DNA of 64,000 bases, taken from the NCBI GenBank assembly GCA_965248675.1, contig CBDFJZ010000008.1, positions 682,001 to 746,000 of the forward strand, written 5' to 3'. Position 1 is the first letter of the stretch. Each line of letters opens with the position of its first letter. The translations under genes were made by a program, and so were the position numbers. Below the pieces are notes generated by a model. The model was given only the letters and a program-made list of their open reading frames with translations, had not been told where the DNA came from and searched no databases. Shown one piece after another: positions 26,586 to 35,437 of this stretch. The stretch comes from UBA6627 sp965248675 (GTDB taxonomy: Bacteria > Chloroflexota > Dehalococcoidia > UBA2979).

Positions 26586-27746
26586 CTAGCTCCCCTCGGA
26601 CTGCGAAGCCGGATCAAGCGCCTCCCAGTCCGGAACGCCGGTGAAGAGGGTGTCTTCGCCCAACCGTTCAATCATTATGTCACGTAGCCGAACGGCGTCC
26701 CGCATCCGCTCCGCGCCCTCGCCAGCCACGGCAGCCGGCGCGTCCGCCGCGCCGACGATGATTGGCGCGATCACCGCCTGCACGTGATCCACGAGGCGTT
26801 GATCGAACAGCGAGCCGAGCAGCACGCCGCCGCCCTCGAACAGCACGGTCAGCATCCCGCGGCGCCCCAACTCCTCGAGGAGCGCAGCGAGATCGACGTG
26901 GGAAGCGCCAGCGGCGCCGAGGCGCGCAGGGAGCACGAGCAGCTCCGCGCCCGTGGCCTCGATCGCGTCGCGCCACGCCTGATCCGAGGCGTCGCTGGTC
27001 GCGACGAGGGTGGACGACGCGCCCTGCAGCACGCGCGCGGTGTCCGGGATGCGCCCGCGGGAATCGACGACAATCCGCAGTGGCTGGTGCACCTGGGGAT
27101 CGACGGGACCGGCGGGGTCGCCCGGGCGGGCGGTCAGCTCGGGGTCGTCGACGACGACCGTGTTCGAGCCGACCGCGATCGCATCGAGGCGGGGCCGCTC
27201 GCGGTGCGCCCAGCGGAGCGTCTCCGGACCCGACACCCACCTCGAATCACCGGACGCGGCGGCGATCCGGCCATCCAGCGACGCCGCGTACTTCACCACG
27301 ATCAGCGGCAGCCCCGTGCGCTGGTGCTTGAGGTAGCCGGCGAGCAACGCCCGCGACTCGTGCTCACCATCGCCCGCGTGGACCTCGATGCCGGCGGCCT
27401 CGAGCTGAGCGTGGCCGCGACCGTCGACCTCGGGAAACGGATCGCGCAGCGCGTAGGTGACGGAGCGCACGCCAGCCTCGATCAGCGCGTTGGTGCAGGG
27501 CGGGGTGCGCCCGTGGTGGGCGCAGGGCTCGAGGGTGCAGTACACGTCGACGCCTCGGGCGCGTTCGCCGGCGGCGCGGAGCGCCATCACTTCGGCGTGT
27601 GCGTCACCCACCGGCTGCGTGCGGCCGCGGGCGACGATCTCGCCGTCGACGACGACGACGGCACCGACGGCGGGATTGGGCGAGGTCGTCCCGAGCGCGG
27701 CGCGCGCCTCCTCGAGGGCGGCGCGCATGTGGGGGGAGGGCGGCAT
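26586..27746 (-). CDS. ribD: bifunctional riboflavin biosynthesis deaminase/reductase
   Basis: This 386-residue protein carries out two consecutive steps. The N-terminal deaminase (about residues 5-145) has the zinc ligands in GDAHAEVMAL and EPCAHHGRTPPC. The C-terminal reductase (about 150-370) has KYAASLDGRIAAASGDSRWVS and the NADPH-binding LFEGGGVLLGSL. It is the first gene of the operon. The start at 27746 was taken as the first Met; Met7 is an alternative. No recognisable FMN riboswitch precedes it. Confidence 0.95.
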   Translation of the reverse strand: MPPSPHMRAALEEARAALGTTSPNPAVGAVVVVDGEIVARGRTQPVGDAHAEVMALRAAGERARGVDVYCTLEPCAHHGRTPPCTNALIEAGVRSVTYALRDPFPEVDGRGHAQLEAAGIEVHAGDGEHESRALLAGYLKHQRTGLPLIVVKYAASLDGRIAAASGDSRWVSGPETLRWAHRERPRLDAIAVGSNTVVVDDPELTARPGDPAGPVDPQVHQPLRIVVDSRGRIPDTARVLQGASSTLVATSDASDQAWRDAIEATGAELLVLPARLGAAGASHVDLAALLEELGRRGMLTVLFEGGGVLLGSLFDQRLVDHVQAVIAPIIVGAADAPAAVAGEGAERMRDAVRLRDIMIERLGEDTLFTGVPDWEALDPASQSEGS

Positions 27747-28077
27747 CGCGTCGCTAGTCGCGCTGATCGCTACGTGCCATGGGTGTCCTCGAAGGCGGGG
27801 GACGCCGCGCGATTCGCCGCTGGTTCGCGGGTCGCGAGGGTATCACCGGCGCTTCGGGGCGAGCGAGGCGGCGGGCGGGCGACGCCCTCGAGCGACCTCG
27901 CGTAGGGCAGTTGTGCCGACACGCGCCGAAACATCTACAGCTGCCCGAGCGCGACAACAGGGACACCCACTGGCCGATCGGTCCGCGACAGCGAGTCCTG
28001 TCGATGTAGGGAGGGTCGATCGTCAGGGCTGAGGCTGTGGAGATCGAGCTGGTCCGCGGCGTGTCGCGGAGGGTCGT
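27747..28077. other. leader region of the riboflavin operon, no gene seen
   Basis: The 330 bases upstream of ribD are very GC-rich. I searched the minus strand for the conserved FMN-riboswitch boxes and did not find the ordered set. A 70-codon frame here has no protein-like features. Promoter elements were not convincing. Confidence 0.5.
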
Positions 28078-28443
28078 CTAACCGGAGCGCTTGGCTCGCC
28101 GTACTTGGTCGGTAACATTATCTACCTGCTGTCGCGTCTTGGCTGCCTTCTGCCTGATTGTTTCGACGCCTTTATCAGCTAGGTCTGGATCTTGAGCGAG
28201 CATGAAATAGGCTAGTCCACTGTGAGCCAAATGATTGTCTACGACCCAGACCATGCCACGATACGCAACGACCATGAACCCCAACACCACAAGGGCTACC
28301 GTAGCCGCGAACGCAGCCCCGTCCCCTTCTCTGTCGATGATGTACCCTGCAAGCCCAGACCCCGCCACTGACGCGATTGCGATACCGAAGGTAATCAGGT
28401 GCATGCTGCCCATCGAGGCCCCCGCCCTCTTGAGGCTTCGCAT
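28078..28443 (-). CDS. hypothetical membrane protein
   Basis: This 121-residue protein has two hydrophobic segments (about residues 13-35 and 42-65), a short loop containing REGDGAAF between them, and a charged helical C-terminus rich in Lys, Arg and Gln (RQKAAKTRQQVDNVTDQVRR). The ATG at 28443 was preferred because a GGAG lies 11 bases upstream; an upstream start at 28470 is possible. The gene uses more A/T-ending codons than its neighbours, which hints at acquisition. I do not recognise the family. Confidence 0.6.
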   Translation of the reverse strand: MRSLKRAGASMGSMHLITFGIAIASVAGSGLAGYIIDREGDGAAFAATVALVVLGFMVVAYRGMVWVVDNHLAHSGLAYFMLAQDPDLADKGVETIRQKAAKTRQQVDNVTDQVRRAKRSG

Positions 28444-28946
28444 TAGTTGGGCTCCGAGCCCCCCCCCCACGCCCTACCGTCTAGCATGTTTCTACACCGC
28501 GCTGCAACATGACGTATACGTGAGGGATGATTCAGTATCTTCCATAATCTACGACCAACGGATAACTCTCTGTAGTCCCGATCGCGTTTCGACCCCAGCT
28601 GGCTAATCCTGATCGTAATGATTATGACGGTCTGTACTAGACCATTTGGCCCGGCAACACCGCGACGATTACATTCGTACCGGCTTTCGCACTTCCCTCT
28701 AATGAGAGCGGAGGCGAGGGGCCGTGGTGGAGCGAACACCCGCGGGCAAACACAGCGGCGGCCCATTCGGGCGATCCTATGACGCTGAGGAGCGCTCGAC
28801 GAGTTCGACGGCGCACACGCAGCCGGTGTTGGCCGAGAGCGCTGCTGGGGGTTGCTCGGATGCACCCCCACAGCAGATTGTTCAGATCCGGGGCGCGGGG
28901 TGGATCTACCGAAGTCGCGCCCGGCGCCGCCCCCGCGAAGAGGGCA
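28444..28946. other. intergenic stretch, partly AT-rich
   Basis: No gene is supported. Bases 28500-28690 are noticeably poorer in GC than the surroundings and contain short hairpins such as GGTCT/AGACC near 28631-28646. An eight- or nine-base C run lies at 28460-28468. The open frames here are GC artefacts. Confidence 0.4.
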
Positions 28947-29891
28947 CTAGCCGGTGCGTTGTATCTTCTTGAGGCTCTTCAGCTCCCGAGGCGGATCGAG
29001 GCGGCTGCCCCGGATCGTGTACGACACCTCGCCGACGTAGACGTCGCCGTGCGAATCGACGGCGATGCTGTGCGGCGCGATGAAGCGCCCCGGCTCCTCG
29101 CCCTCCTCGGGATCGCCGTAGCGGCCGAGGAGGTTGCCGTCCGGGTCGAGGACGGAGATGCGGTGTCCGATGCCGAGCGCGCCCTCCATGAGGGCGACGC
29201 CGTTCAGCTCGCCGACGTAGAGGTTGCCGTCCGGCGCGACGCTGATTCCACAAGGCCGGTGGACGTTGTTCCAGGTGGTGACGTGGTTGCCGTCGAGATC
29301 GAAGACCTGGATGCGCAGCGCCTCGCGGTCGGCGACGTAGATCCGGTCGCCGCTGAGGCCGAGGTTGTGTGGACACATGAACTGGCCGGCGTCGATACCT
29401 GGCTCGCCCCAGGAGAAGAGCAGCTCGCCCTCGGCGGAGTACTTGTGGATGCGAGCGTTGCCGTAGCCGTCGCTGATGAAGATGTTGCCGTCGGCGTCGA
29501 CGACCATGTCGGTCGGCCGGTTGAACGGCTCGCCGGAGAACTTCGGCGCCGCCTGGCCGGGCGTGCCGATCGTCATCAGCAGCTCGCCTTCCGGGGACCA
29601 CTTGGTGATCGTGTGGGAGCCGTCGTCGGCGGCGTAGATGAAGCCGTCGTGAGCGGCGAGGATCGCGTGCGTGCGGTTGGTGAACGTGCCCGCGCCGAAC
29701 GTGCGCAGGAAGTCGCCGTCCGGGCTCAAGACGATCACCGGGTTCTCGGTGTTGCGCGTCAGCAGGTAGACCGTGTCGTCCGCGGCAACGCTGACGCCAG
29801 GGGTTTCGTGGAGCGTCATCCCGTCCGGGAGCTGCTGCCATTCGGCGAGCGCCTCGAGCGCAAGGGTGGCGGGCTGGGTGGCGGTGGTCAT
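28947..29891 (-). CDS. NHL-repeat (six-bladed propeller) protein
   Basis: This 314-residue protein is built of repeated NHL blades of about 45 residues. Characteristic strands are VIVLSPDGDFLRTFG, ITKWSPEGELLMTIG, IHKYSAEGELLFSWG, IQVFDLDGNHVTTW and ISVLDPDGNLLGRYG, each followed by a segment of the type PTDMVVDADGNIFISDG. Related proteins include peptidylamidoglycolate-lyase-like and serine/threonine-kinase sensor propellers. No signal peptide is visible, so a cytoplasmic location is likely. Catalytic activity cannot be assigned. Confidence 0.88.
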   Translation of the reverse strand: MTTATQPATLALEALAEWQQLPDGMTLHETPGVSVAADDTVYLLTRNTENPVIVLSPDGDFLRTFGAGTFTNRTHAILAAHDGFIYAADDGSHTITKWSPEGELLMTIGTPGQAAPKFSGEPFNRPTDMVVDADGNIFISDGYGNARIHKYSAEGELLFSWGEPGIDAGQFMCPHNLGLSGDRIYVADREALRIQVFDLDGNHVTTWNNVHRPCGISVAPDGNLYVGELNGVALMEGALGIGHRISVLDPDGNLLGRYGDPEEGEEPGRFIAPHSIAVDSHGDVYVGEVSYTIRGSRLDPPRELKSLKKIQRTG

Positions 29892-30012
29892 GAAGAATGC
29901 TCCGATCTGCGGCCGCGAGGCTGAGTCGTCGTGGCCCTCGATGGCGCGAATGTACTGATTCGCGGAGCGTCTGGCTGCCTCGGGAACATCGAGGTCCAGG
30001 CTTCCTCGAGGG

Positions 30013-30828
30013 TTAGGCGTCCTCGATCGCGCGGATGTACCGGTCGGCGGAGCGGCGGACCGCCTCTTTCGCCTCGGTCATCACGTTGCGGCGCCACCAC
30101 CCGCCATAGATGCGGTCGAAGTCGTAGGGCTCGACCGCGTCGACGATGTCGCGGACGACGCGGGCCGAGGTGGGAATGATGTTGGGGAAGCTGAACATGA
30201 AGCTGACGTTGCGGCGATCCTGCACGACCTGGATCGAGTCACCGACCATCAGCGCGCCACGGCCCTCGGCGCCGGCCGCCCAGTGCAGGACGGCGCTGCC
30301 GGGGAAGTGGCCGCCGGTCTGGATGAGCGTCACGCCGGGAACGACCTCGCGAGGCGTGCCGTCCCAATACTCGATCGCCGGATCGGGTCGAGTCACGAAC
30401 TCGCGGTCAGCCTCGGGGATGTAGATCGGGCAGGCGTCGAAGGCGTGGCTCCAGCTCACCATCGCGTCGTAGAAGTGGGGGTGCGAGACCGTGATCGCCG
30501 CGATCCCACCGCGCGCCTCGATTGCCTCGCGCGCGTCGTCGTCGAGGAGACTGATGCAGTCGTAGAGCACGTTGCCCGCCTCGGTCTGCACGAGCAGCGC
30601 GCGCTGGCCGATGCTGAACGACGGGCGGATGCCGATGCCGGTCAGCCCGGGCTCGAGGTCGCGCAGCTCGTTGCGATGTCCCTGCTCGAGCAGCTCGTGG
30701 CGGGTGGTCCATTGCTGGCCGTCCCAGCCGACGTACTGGCGCTCGTCGTCGCAGATCACGCAGTTCGAGGGCGGGGCCTCGCTGTCGGCGTACTCGACGC
30801 CGCAGGTGCGGCAGATGTAGAGCGTCAC
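30013..30828 (-). CDS. metallo-beta-lactamase-fold hydrolase with N-terminal zinc ribbon
   Basis: The GTG start at 30828 overlaps the stop of the upstream PLP gene by 4 bases, giving 271 residues. Residues 4-27 form a rubredoxin-like zinc ribbon with two CxxC pairs (CRTC, CVIC). The hydrolase fold follows: TVSHPHFYDAMVSWS supplies the HxHxxD metal site, with the last His of the canonical HxHxDH replaced; TGGHFPGS and MVGDSIQVV supply later ligands. Substrates of such stand-alone hydrolases vary (thioesters, lactones). The coupling to a cysteine-desulfhydrase-like enzyme suggests sulfur chemistry, which is inference. Confidence 0.85.
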   Translation of the reverse strand: MTLYICRTCGVEYADSEAPPSNCVICDDERQYVGWDGQQWTTRHELLEQGHRNELRDLEPGLTGIGIRPSFSIGQRALLVQTEAGNVLYDCISLLDDDAREAIEARGGIAAITVSHPHFYDAMVSWSHAFDACPIYIPEADREFVTRPDPAIEYWDGTPREVVPGVTLIQTGGHFPGSAVLHWAAGAEGRGALMVGDSIQVVQDRRNVSFMFSFPNIIPTSARVVRDIVDAVEPYDFDRIYGGWWRRNVMTEAKEAVRRSADRYIRAIEDA

Positions 30829-31877
30829 GATGCGCCGCCGTCGAGGGTCGCGAGGCGGGCGCGGAGTTCCGGCTCGTAGGCGAAGAGCGCCGGCGTCCCG
30901 CCGGTGTGGATGAAGAGCACGGTCGAACCGGCGGCGAGCGCGCCCGAACGCGCGAGCGCGATCAGCCCGGCCATCGTCCGCCCCGTGTAGGTCGGGGCGA
31001 GGTACAGCGCCTCGGTGCGCGCGGCGAGCGCGATCGCCTCGAAGACCTCGTCGTTGAGCCGTCCGTAGCCGGGCGCGAGCACGTCGTCGTGCACGCGGAT
31101 GTCCTCGTCGACGACGAGGCCCTCGGTGGCGAGGAGGCCGGCGACCTCGGCGCACTTTCGCGCGACCCGCTCGCGCTGGCCGACCGCGTCGCGACGGACG
31201 CAGATGCCGTGGACGGGGACGTGCTGGTCGAGCGCGCGCAGGCCGACGAGCAGCCCGGAGTGCGTCATCGCGCTTCCCGAGGGCACCACGATCGCGTCCA
31301 CGACCGCGGAGAGGTCGGGCATCTGCTCGACCAGCTCGGCGGCGGCGGCGACGTAGCCGAGGGCGCCCAGCGGCGGGTTGTCCGGCCCGAGCGGGATCAC
31401 GTACGGGCGCCGGCCGGCGGCCTCCAGCTCCGAGGCGAGCGCGCGCAGCGCGGCGTCCGCGCCGGCCTCGTCTTCGCCCTCGGGGTACTCGTGGCGCACC
31501 GCGCCGAGCAGGTCATCGAGCAGCACGTTGCCCGAGGCGTGGTAGGCGTCGCCCATATCGGGCACGCGCTCCTCGAGCTGGACGTGCGCCTCCATCCCGA
31601 GGCGGGCGGCCACGGCGGCCGCGGCACGCGCGTGGTTCGACTGGACGGCGCCGGTGATCAGCACGGTGTCGGCGCCCTGTGCCTCGGCTTCGCCGAAGTA
31701 GAACTCGAGCTGTCGCACCTTGTTCCCGCCGAACGGGATGCTGGTCAGGTCGTCGCGCTTGATCAGCAGCCGTAGGCCGAGCGCCTCGCCGAGGCGCGGC
31801 GCTTCCTCGACGGGAGTCGGCGACGTGGTGAGCGCCACGCGCGGATGGGCGGCCAGTCGAGCGGGCAGGTCGAGCAC
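30825..31877 (-). CDS. PLP-dependent D-cysteine desulfhydrase / ACC-deaminase family protein
   Basis: This 350-residue protein is a fold-type II PLP enzyme. The cofactor lysine is Lys53 in PFGGNKVRQLEF, preceded by LLIKRDDLT as in D-cysteine desulfhydrase and 1-aminocyclopropane-1-carboxylate deaminase. ITGAVQSNHARAAAAVAARLG binds the substrate carboxylate, and VLFIHTGGTPALF near the C-terminus holds the phosphate/active-site loop. The two activities cannot be separated safely from sequence here. It overlaps the downstream zinc-ribbon hydrolase. Confidence 0.9.
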   Translation of the reverse strand: MLDLPARLAAHPRVALTTSPTPVEEAPRLGEALGLRLLIKRDDLTSIPFGGNKVRQLEFYFGEAEAQGADTVLITGAVQSNHARAAAAVAARLGMEAHVQLEERVPDMGDAYHASGNVLLDDLLGAVRHEYPEGEDEAGADAALRALASELEAAGRRPYVIPLGPDNPPLGALGYVAAAAELVEQMPDLSAVVDAIVVPSGSAMTHSGLLVGLRALDQHVPVHGICVRRDAVGQRERVARKCAEVAGLLATEGLVVDEDIRVHDDVLAPGYGRLNDEVFEAIALAARTEALYLAPTYTGRTMAGLIALARSGALAAGSTVLFIHTGGTPALFAYEPELRARLATLDGGAS

Positions 31878-31976
31878 GGTGGTTCCTCGCTCCTGTGGCG
31901 AGCCTCGACGATACCCCAGGCACGCTCGCCGACCGACCGCGACGCCGGCCGCTCGTATGATTCCCAGGGCACCAAG

Positions 31977-32030
31977 GCGCAGACACTTCCCGAGCGCGCT
32001 GACGCGCAGGCACTTCCCGAGGGCGCTGAC
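31977..32030. repeat. tandem 27-bp direct repeat before lhgO
   Basis: Two head-to-tail copies (31977-32003 and 32004-32030) begin GCGCAGACACTTCCCGAG / GCGCAGGCACTTCCCGAG and differ at two positions; a third unit starts (GCGCGCAGG) but does not continue. They end 28 bases before the GTG of the oxidase gene, so they lie in its leader or promoter region. Confidence 0.8.
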
Positions 32031-32058
32031 GCGCGCAGGGGCGAAACTCGAGGCGAGC

Positions 32059-33270
32059 GTGACCGACTCCTACGACGTGGCGGTGATCGGTGGCGGGATC
32101 CTTGGACTGTCGAGCGCGCTGCACCTGCTGGAGGCGCACCCTCAGCTCAAGCTGACCGTGATCGAGAAGGACGCCGCCGTTGCCGGTCAGCAGACGGGTC
32201 ACAACAGCGGCGTGATCCACTCCGGGATTTACTACCGTCCCGGTTCGCTGAAAGCGCAGTTCTGCGTCGACGGCCGGAGCTCGATCATCGAGTTCTGCGA
32301 GCGGCACGGCATCGTCTACGACCGATGCGGCAAGGTGATCATCGCGACCCGCGAAGAGGAGCTGCCCCGCCTCGAGCTGCTGTACGAGCGCGGGACCGCG
32401 AACGGCGTCGAGGGACTCGAGATCGTCGGGCCGGAGCAGGTCGCCGAGATCGAGCCGCACGTCACGACGATCAAGGCACTCTGGTCACCGGCGACCGCGA
32501 TCGTCGACTTCTCCGCCGTGACGCGCGAGTACGCGAAGCAGTTTGGCGAGGCAGGCGGCGTGCTCGAGCTGGGCACGCGCGTGACGGGGCTGACGCCTCG
32601 GAGCGACGAGGTGCTGATCGAGACCGATCGCGGCGAGCGGCGCGCGAAGCACCTGATCAACTGCGCCGGCCTGCACGCCGACCGCGTCGCGACGATGATG
32701 GGCGTCCCGCTGGAGCTGCAGATCGTCCCATTCCGAGGCGAGTACTACACGCTGCGGAAGGACCGCGAAGACCTCGTGCGAGGGCTGATCTACCCGGTGC
32801 CCGACCCCGACCTGCCGTTCCTCGGGGTCCACTTCACGCGCAACGTGAAGGGCTATGTCGAAGCCGGCCCGAACGCGGTGCTGGCGACGGCCCGCGAGGG
32901 CTACCGCAAGCGCGATCTCAACCTCGGCGACTTCGCGCAGACGCTCCGCTTTCCCGGCTTCTGGCGCGTCGCCGCGCGCGAATGGCGGACGGGCATCAAC
33001 GAGGTGAACCGGTCGCTTCGGAAGTCCGTGTTCACGCGCGACCTGCAGCGGATGATCCCTGAGGTGGTGGCGGACGACCTCGTCGCCGGGGGCGCCGGCG
33101 TACGGGCGCAGGCAGTGCGCCGGGACGGCACGCTGCTGGACGACTTTGCGATCGAGCGCACGGAGCAGGCGGTGCACGTGCTCAACGCGCCGTCCCCGGG
33201 GGCGACGTCATCGCTGGAGATCGGGAAGCACATCGCCGGCCTCGCGGCTGAATCGTTCTCATTGCGCTGA
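32059..33270 (+). CDS. lhgO: L-2-hydroxyglutarate oxidase
   Basis: This 403-residue FAD-dependent oxidoreductase oxidises L-2-hydroxyglutarate to 2-oxoglutarate, clearing a by-product of central metabolism. The FAD-binding GxGxxG motif is in AVIGGGILGLSSALHLLEA (about residues 8-26). The family signature QQTGHNSGVIHSGIYYRPGS follows at about 45-64, and LINCAGLHADRVA at about 198-210. The C-terminal GPNAVLATAREGY and GGAGVRAQAV segments are also typical. The GTG at 32059 was chosen because the FAD motif starts immediately after it. Confidence 0.93.
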   Translation: MTDSYDVAVIGGGILGLSSALHLLEAHPQLKLTVIEKDAAVAGQQTGHNSGVIHSGIYYRPGSLKAQFCVDGRSSIIEFCERHGIVYDRCGKVIIATREEELPRLELLYERGTANGVEGLEIVGPEQVAEIEPHVTTIKALWSPATAIVDFSAVTREYAKQFGEAGGVLELGTRVTGLTPRSDEVLIETDRGERRAKHLINCAGLHADRVATMMGVPLELQIVPFRGEYYTLRKDREDLVRGLIYPVPDPDLPFLGVHFTRNVKGYVEAGPNAVLATAREGYRKRDLNLGDFAQTLRFPGFWRVAAREWRTGINEVNRSLRKSVFTRDLQRMIPEVVADDLVAGGAGVRAQAVRRDGTLLDDFAIERTEQAVHVLNAPSPGATSSLEIGKHIAGLAAESFSLR

Positions 33271-33312
33271 CGGGGCAGTCTCGCTGGACTGACTCCGACG
33301 ATGACTTAACGA

Positions 33313-33344
33313 AGCGAGCCGCACCTGATGCGGTGCGGCTCGCT
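33313..33344. terminator. strong hairpin between convergent genes
   Basis: Thirteen base pairs (AGCGAGCCGCACC with its complement) enclose a 6-base loop, between the stop of lhgO at 33270 and the stop of the convergent SIMPL gene at 33434. There is no T tract on either side, so it may need a factor, but position and stability fit a bidirectional terminator. Confidence 0.7.
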
Positions 33345-33433
33345 GGTCATCGCACGACGGGCGGGTTCCCCCCGGGCGGGTCGGATACCCGCCCCCCGTG
33401 CTGCTGGTCGCTGGCGGAGACCCGACCGTCGGG

Positions 33434-34186
33434 TCAGCTCACCTCGTAGACGACGGAGACGTGGACGGTCAGCTCCTGCTCGCCGGGTGAGATCGAGGTC
33501 GCGCCGCCACCATCGAACGCGGCCTCGGGGACCGCCAGGAACCGCTGGGCACCGACGAAGGAGGTCGACTCCGAGATCGTGCGGACCGGACCGAGGCTGA
33601 TGCCGGCGGCGTCGGCGAGCGTCTCCGCGCGCTTACGCGCGTTCGCGATCGCATCGGCGCGGGCCTGATCAAGGAACTGCTCTGGGTCCTCGACAGTGAA
33701 CGTGATCCCGTTGACGCGGCCGGCGGCGACGCCGTCCGCGATCGTGGCGTCCAGCACGTCCGAGGCGCTATCGATGTCGCGAACGGTCACGGTCACCTGG
33801 TTGCTGACCATGAAGCCGACGATTTCGGGCGCCCGTTCGTTCCGGTGGTTGTACTGCGGGTAGATGTTGAAGAACCGCGTCTTGACGTCGGCCTCGTCGA
33901 CGCCGTTGTCCTCGAGGGCGGCCATCACGGCGTCCATCGCGTCGGCAGCTTGCCCGCGGGCCGCGGCCACGGTCTCCGCGGTGACCTCGACACCGACGTC
34001 GATGCGAGCGATATCGGGCGTCACGGAGACGCTGCCGCTGCCGCTCACGGAGATGCCACTCTGCTGTTGACCAGCGAGCGTGACCTGGGCCGATGGCTCG
34101 TTCATCACCGCCACGACGGCGACGATCAGCAGCGCGACGACGGCGACGATGCCGCCAACCGCGCCTAACGTTCTGGGATCTGACAT
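33434..34186 (-). CDS. SIMPL (DUF541) domain protein
   Basis: This 250-residue protein has an N-terminal membrane anchor (about residues 7-28), then the SIMPL domain found in periplasmic/outer-membrane stress proteins. Characteristic parts are ISVSGSGSVSVTPDIARIDVGVE, the central YPQYNH region and NARKRAETLADAAGISLGPV near the C-terminus. The start at 34186 has a GGAAGGG 11 bases upstream; a longer frame upstream lacks support. The biological role of SIMPL proteins is poorly defined (oxidative stress, signalling). It lies 69 bases after the anti-sigma gene on the same strand and may be part of its regulon. Confidence 0.88.
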   Translation of the reverse strand: MSDPRTLGAVGGIVAVVALLIVAVVAVMNEPSAQVTLAGQQQSGISVSGSGSVSVTPDIARIDVGVEVTAETVAAARGQAADAMDAVMAALEDNGVDEADVKTRFFNIYPQYNHRNERAPEIVGFMVSNQVTVTVRDIDSASDVLDATIADGVAAGRVNGITFTVEDPEQFLDQARADAIANARKRAETLADAAGISLGPVRTISESTSFVGAQRFLAVPEAAFDGGGATSISPGEQELTVHVSVVYEVS

Positions 34187-34255
34187 GTTGGTTGTTCCCT
34201 TCCAGCGTTCATGTTCCGACGGTCGCAGGTGAGAGTCCCGGGCCGGAGGCCGCAC

Positions 34256-35437
34256 CTAGATGGGACCAGTCGCCCCGTCTCGGCGTCGCCACCAGAGCAG
34301 CCCCGCAGCGGCGGCCATGGCGGCAGCCGCGGCACCGAGGCCGATCGCGAGGACCGAAACCTCGCGCTCTGCCTCGGTCAGAGGTGCGATCGCGGCCAGC
34401 TCAGGAGCCGGTGCAGGCGCATCTCCGGGTTGTGGGACTAACGACGGTTGGCGGTCGGAGGTTCCCGTGCCAGCGGCGCTCTCAACACGGGCGTCATCGC
34501 CGTCGGAGCCGGCGGTGGCCTCGGTCGCCGCACCAGCGCCGCCTTCGTCGTCCGCGGGTGCAGCGGCGTCGGAGTCCGAGGCTGCGCGCGACGGCTCGGC
34601 GTCTTGGTCGCCGGTGCCACCAGCGGCGGGTGGAGCGGACGGAGCCTCAGCCTCGGAGCCGCCAGCGCTCTCGGGAGCTACCGCCGCGCCGGCGCCGGCA
34701 TCTTCGGCCGGGGCGGCGGCCGCTTCAGTTGTCGCTTCGAGCTCCGACACAGCGGCGTCGGCACCGGCGGCTGCAACGGTCGACTCCTCGAGTGGCATCG
34801 CGGATGCGCTGGCGGTGGCCTCCGCCGGGGCGGGTGCCGCGGCGGCAGCAGCGGTGTTGAGGGACTCCGTCGTTGGCTCGACCGTCACCGCTGCGCCGGC
34901 GTCCGAGGCGGCACGCTCCGCGGCGCCCCCTCCCGCGCCGCCAGCGGCATCGGCCGCACCGCCACCCGTGGATCCGACGGGCGCCTCGAGCGCGGCAGAG
35001 AAGCTCTGATCGCTGATCGGAGTGTCGCCGCCTGACAGGTCACCGGCGAGCACGACGACGAACGCCACCACCGCCGCCATCGCGCCGAACCGGGCCGCGA
35101 GATCGAGTCGACCGAACCCGCGCGCGAACCCCCGCTGGGGCGCTCGAACGGGCGGCGCCGCGATCGCGAACGAGCGAGGCGCACGGACCGGCTCCAGCGT
35201 GCGGAGGGTGTCGCGAACCAGTCGCATCCCGGCGAGCGACTCCCGTAGATCGGCCTCGGTCGCCAACCGTACCTCGAGCTCCTCGCGGACCGCAGGCGCC
35301 AGATCGTTGTCGAGATAGCCGGAAAGTAGCTCGTCCTGTCGCTGCGCGACGGTCGGCGCGGCTTCGATCAGGTCCACGCCGCGTTCGAGCGCGCCATTCG
35401 AGCCGTTCCGTCGTAGCCAACCGAGCATGGGGATCAC
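34256..35437 (-). CDS. anti-sigma factor with long Ala/Glu/Pro-rich extracytoplasmic region
   Basis: This 393-residue protein overlaps the sigma-factor gene by 4 bases. Residues about 36-80 (LLSGYLDNDLAPAVREELEVRLATEADLRESLAGM) match the anti-sigma helical domain, but the HxxxCxxC zinc ligands of ZAS-type factors are absent. A transmembrane helix lies at about 115-135. Then come about 220 low-complexity residues dominated by Ala, Glu, Ser, Pro and Gly, and a second hydrophobic helix near the end (VLAIGLGAAAAAMAAAAGLLWWRRR). The topology therefore suggests an exported loop held by two helices, possibly a proteolysis-sensing segment. Confidence 0.82.
   Translation of the reverse strand: MIPMLGWLRRNGSNGALERGVDLIEAAPTVAQRQDELLSGYLDNDLAPAVREELEVRLATEADLRESLAGMRLVRDTLRTLEPVRAPRSFAIAAPPVRAPQRGFARGFGRLDLAARFGAMAAVVAFVVVLAGDLSGGDTPISDQSFSAALEAPVGSTGGGAADAAGGAGGGAAERAASDAGAAVTVEPTTESLNTAAAAAAPAPAEATASASAMPLEESTVAAAGADAAVSELEATTEAAAAPAEDAGAGAAVAPESAGGSEAEAPSAPPAAGGTGDQDAEPSRAASDSDAAAPADDEGGAGAATEATAGSDGDDARVESAAGTGTSDRQPSLVPQPGDAPAPAPELAAIAPLTEAEREVSVLAIGLGAAAAAMAAAAGLLWWRRRDGATGPI

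Noticed and set aside
27747..28077. FMN riboswitch upstream of ribD
   Set aside because: The conserved boxes of the RFN element could not be found in order on the minus strand.
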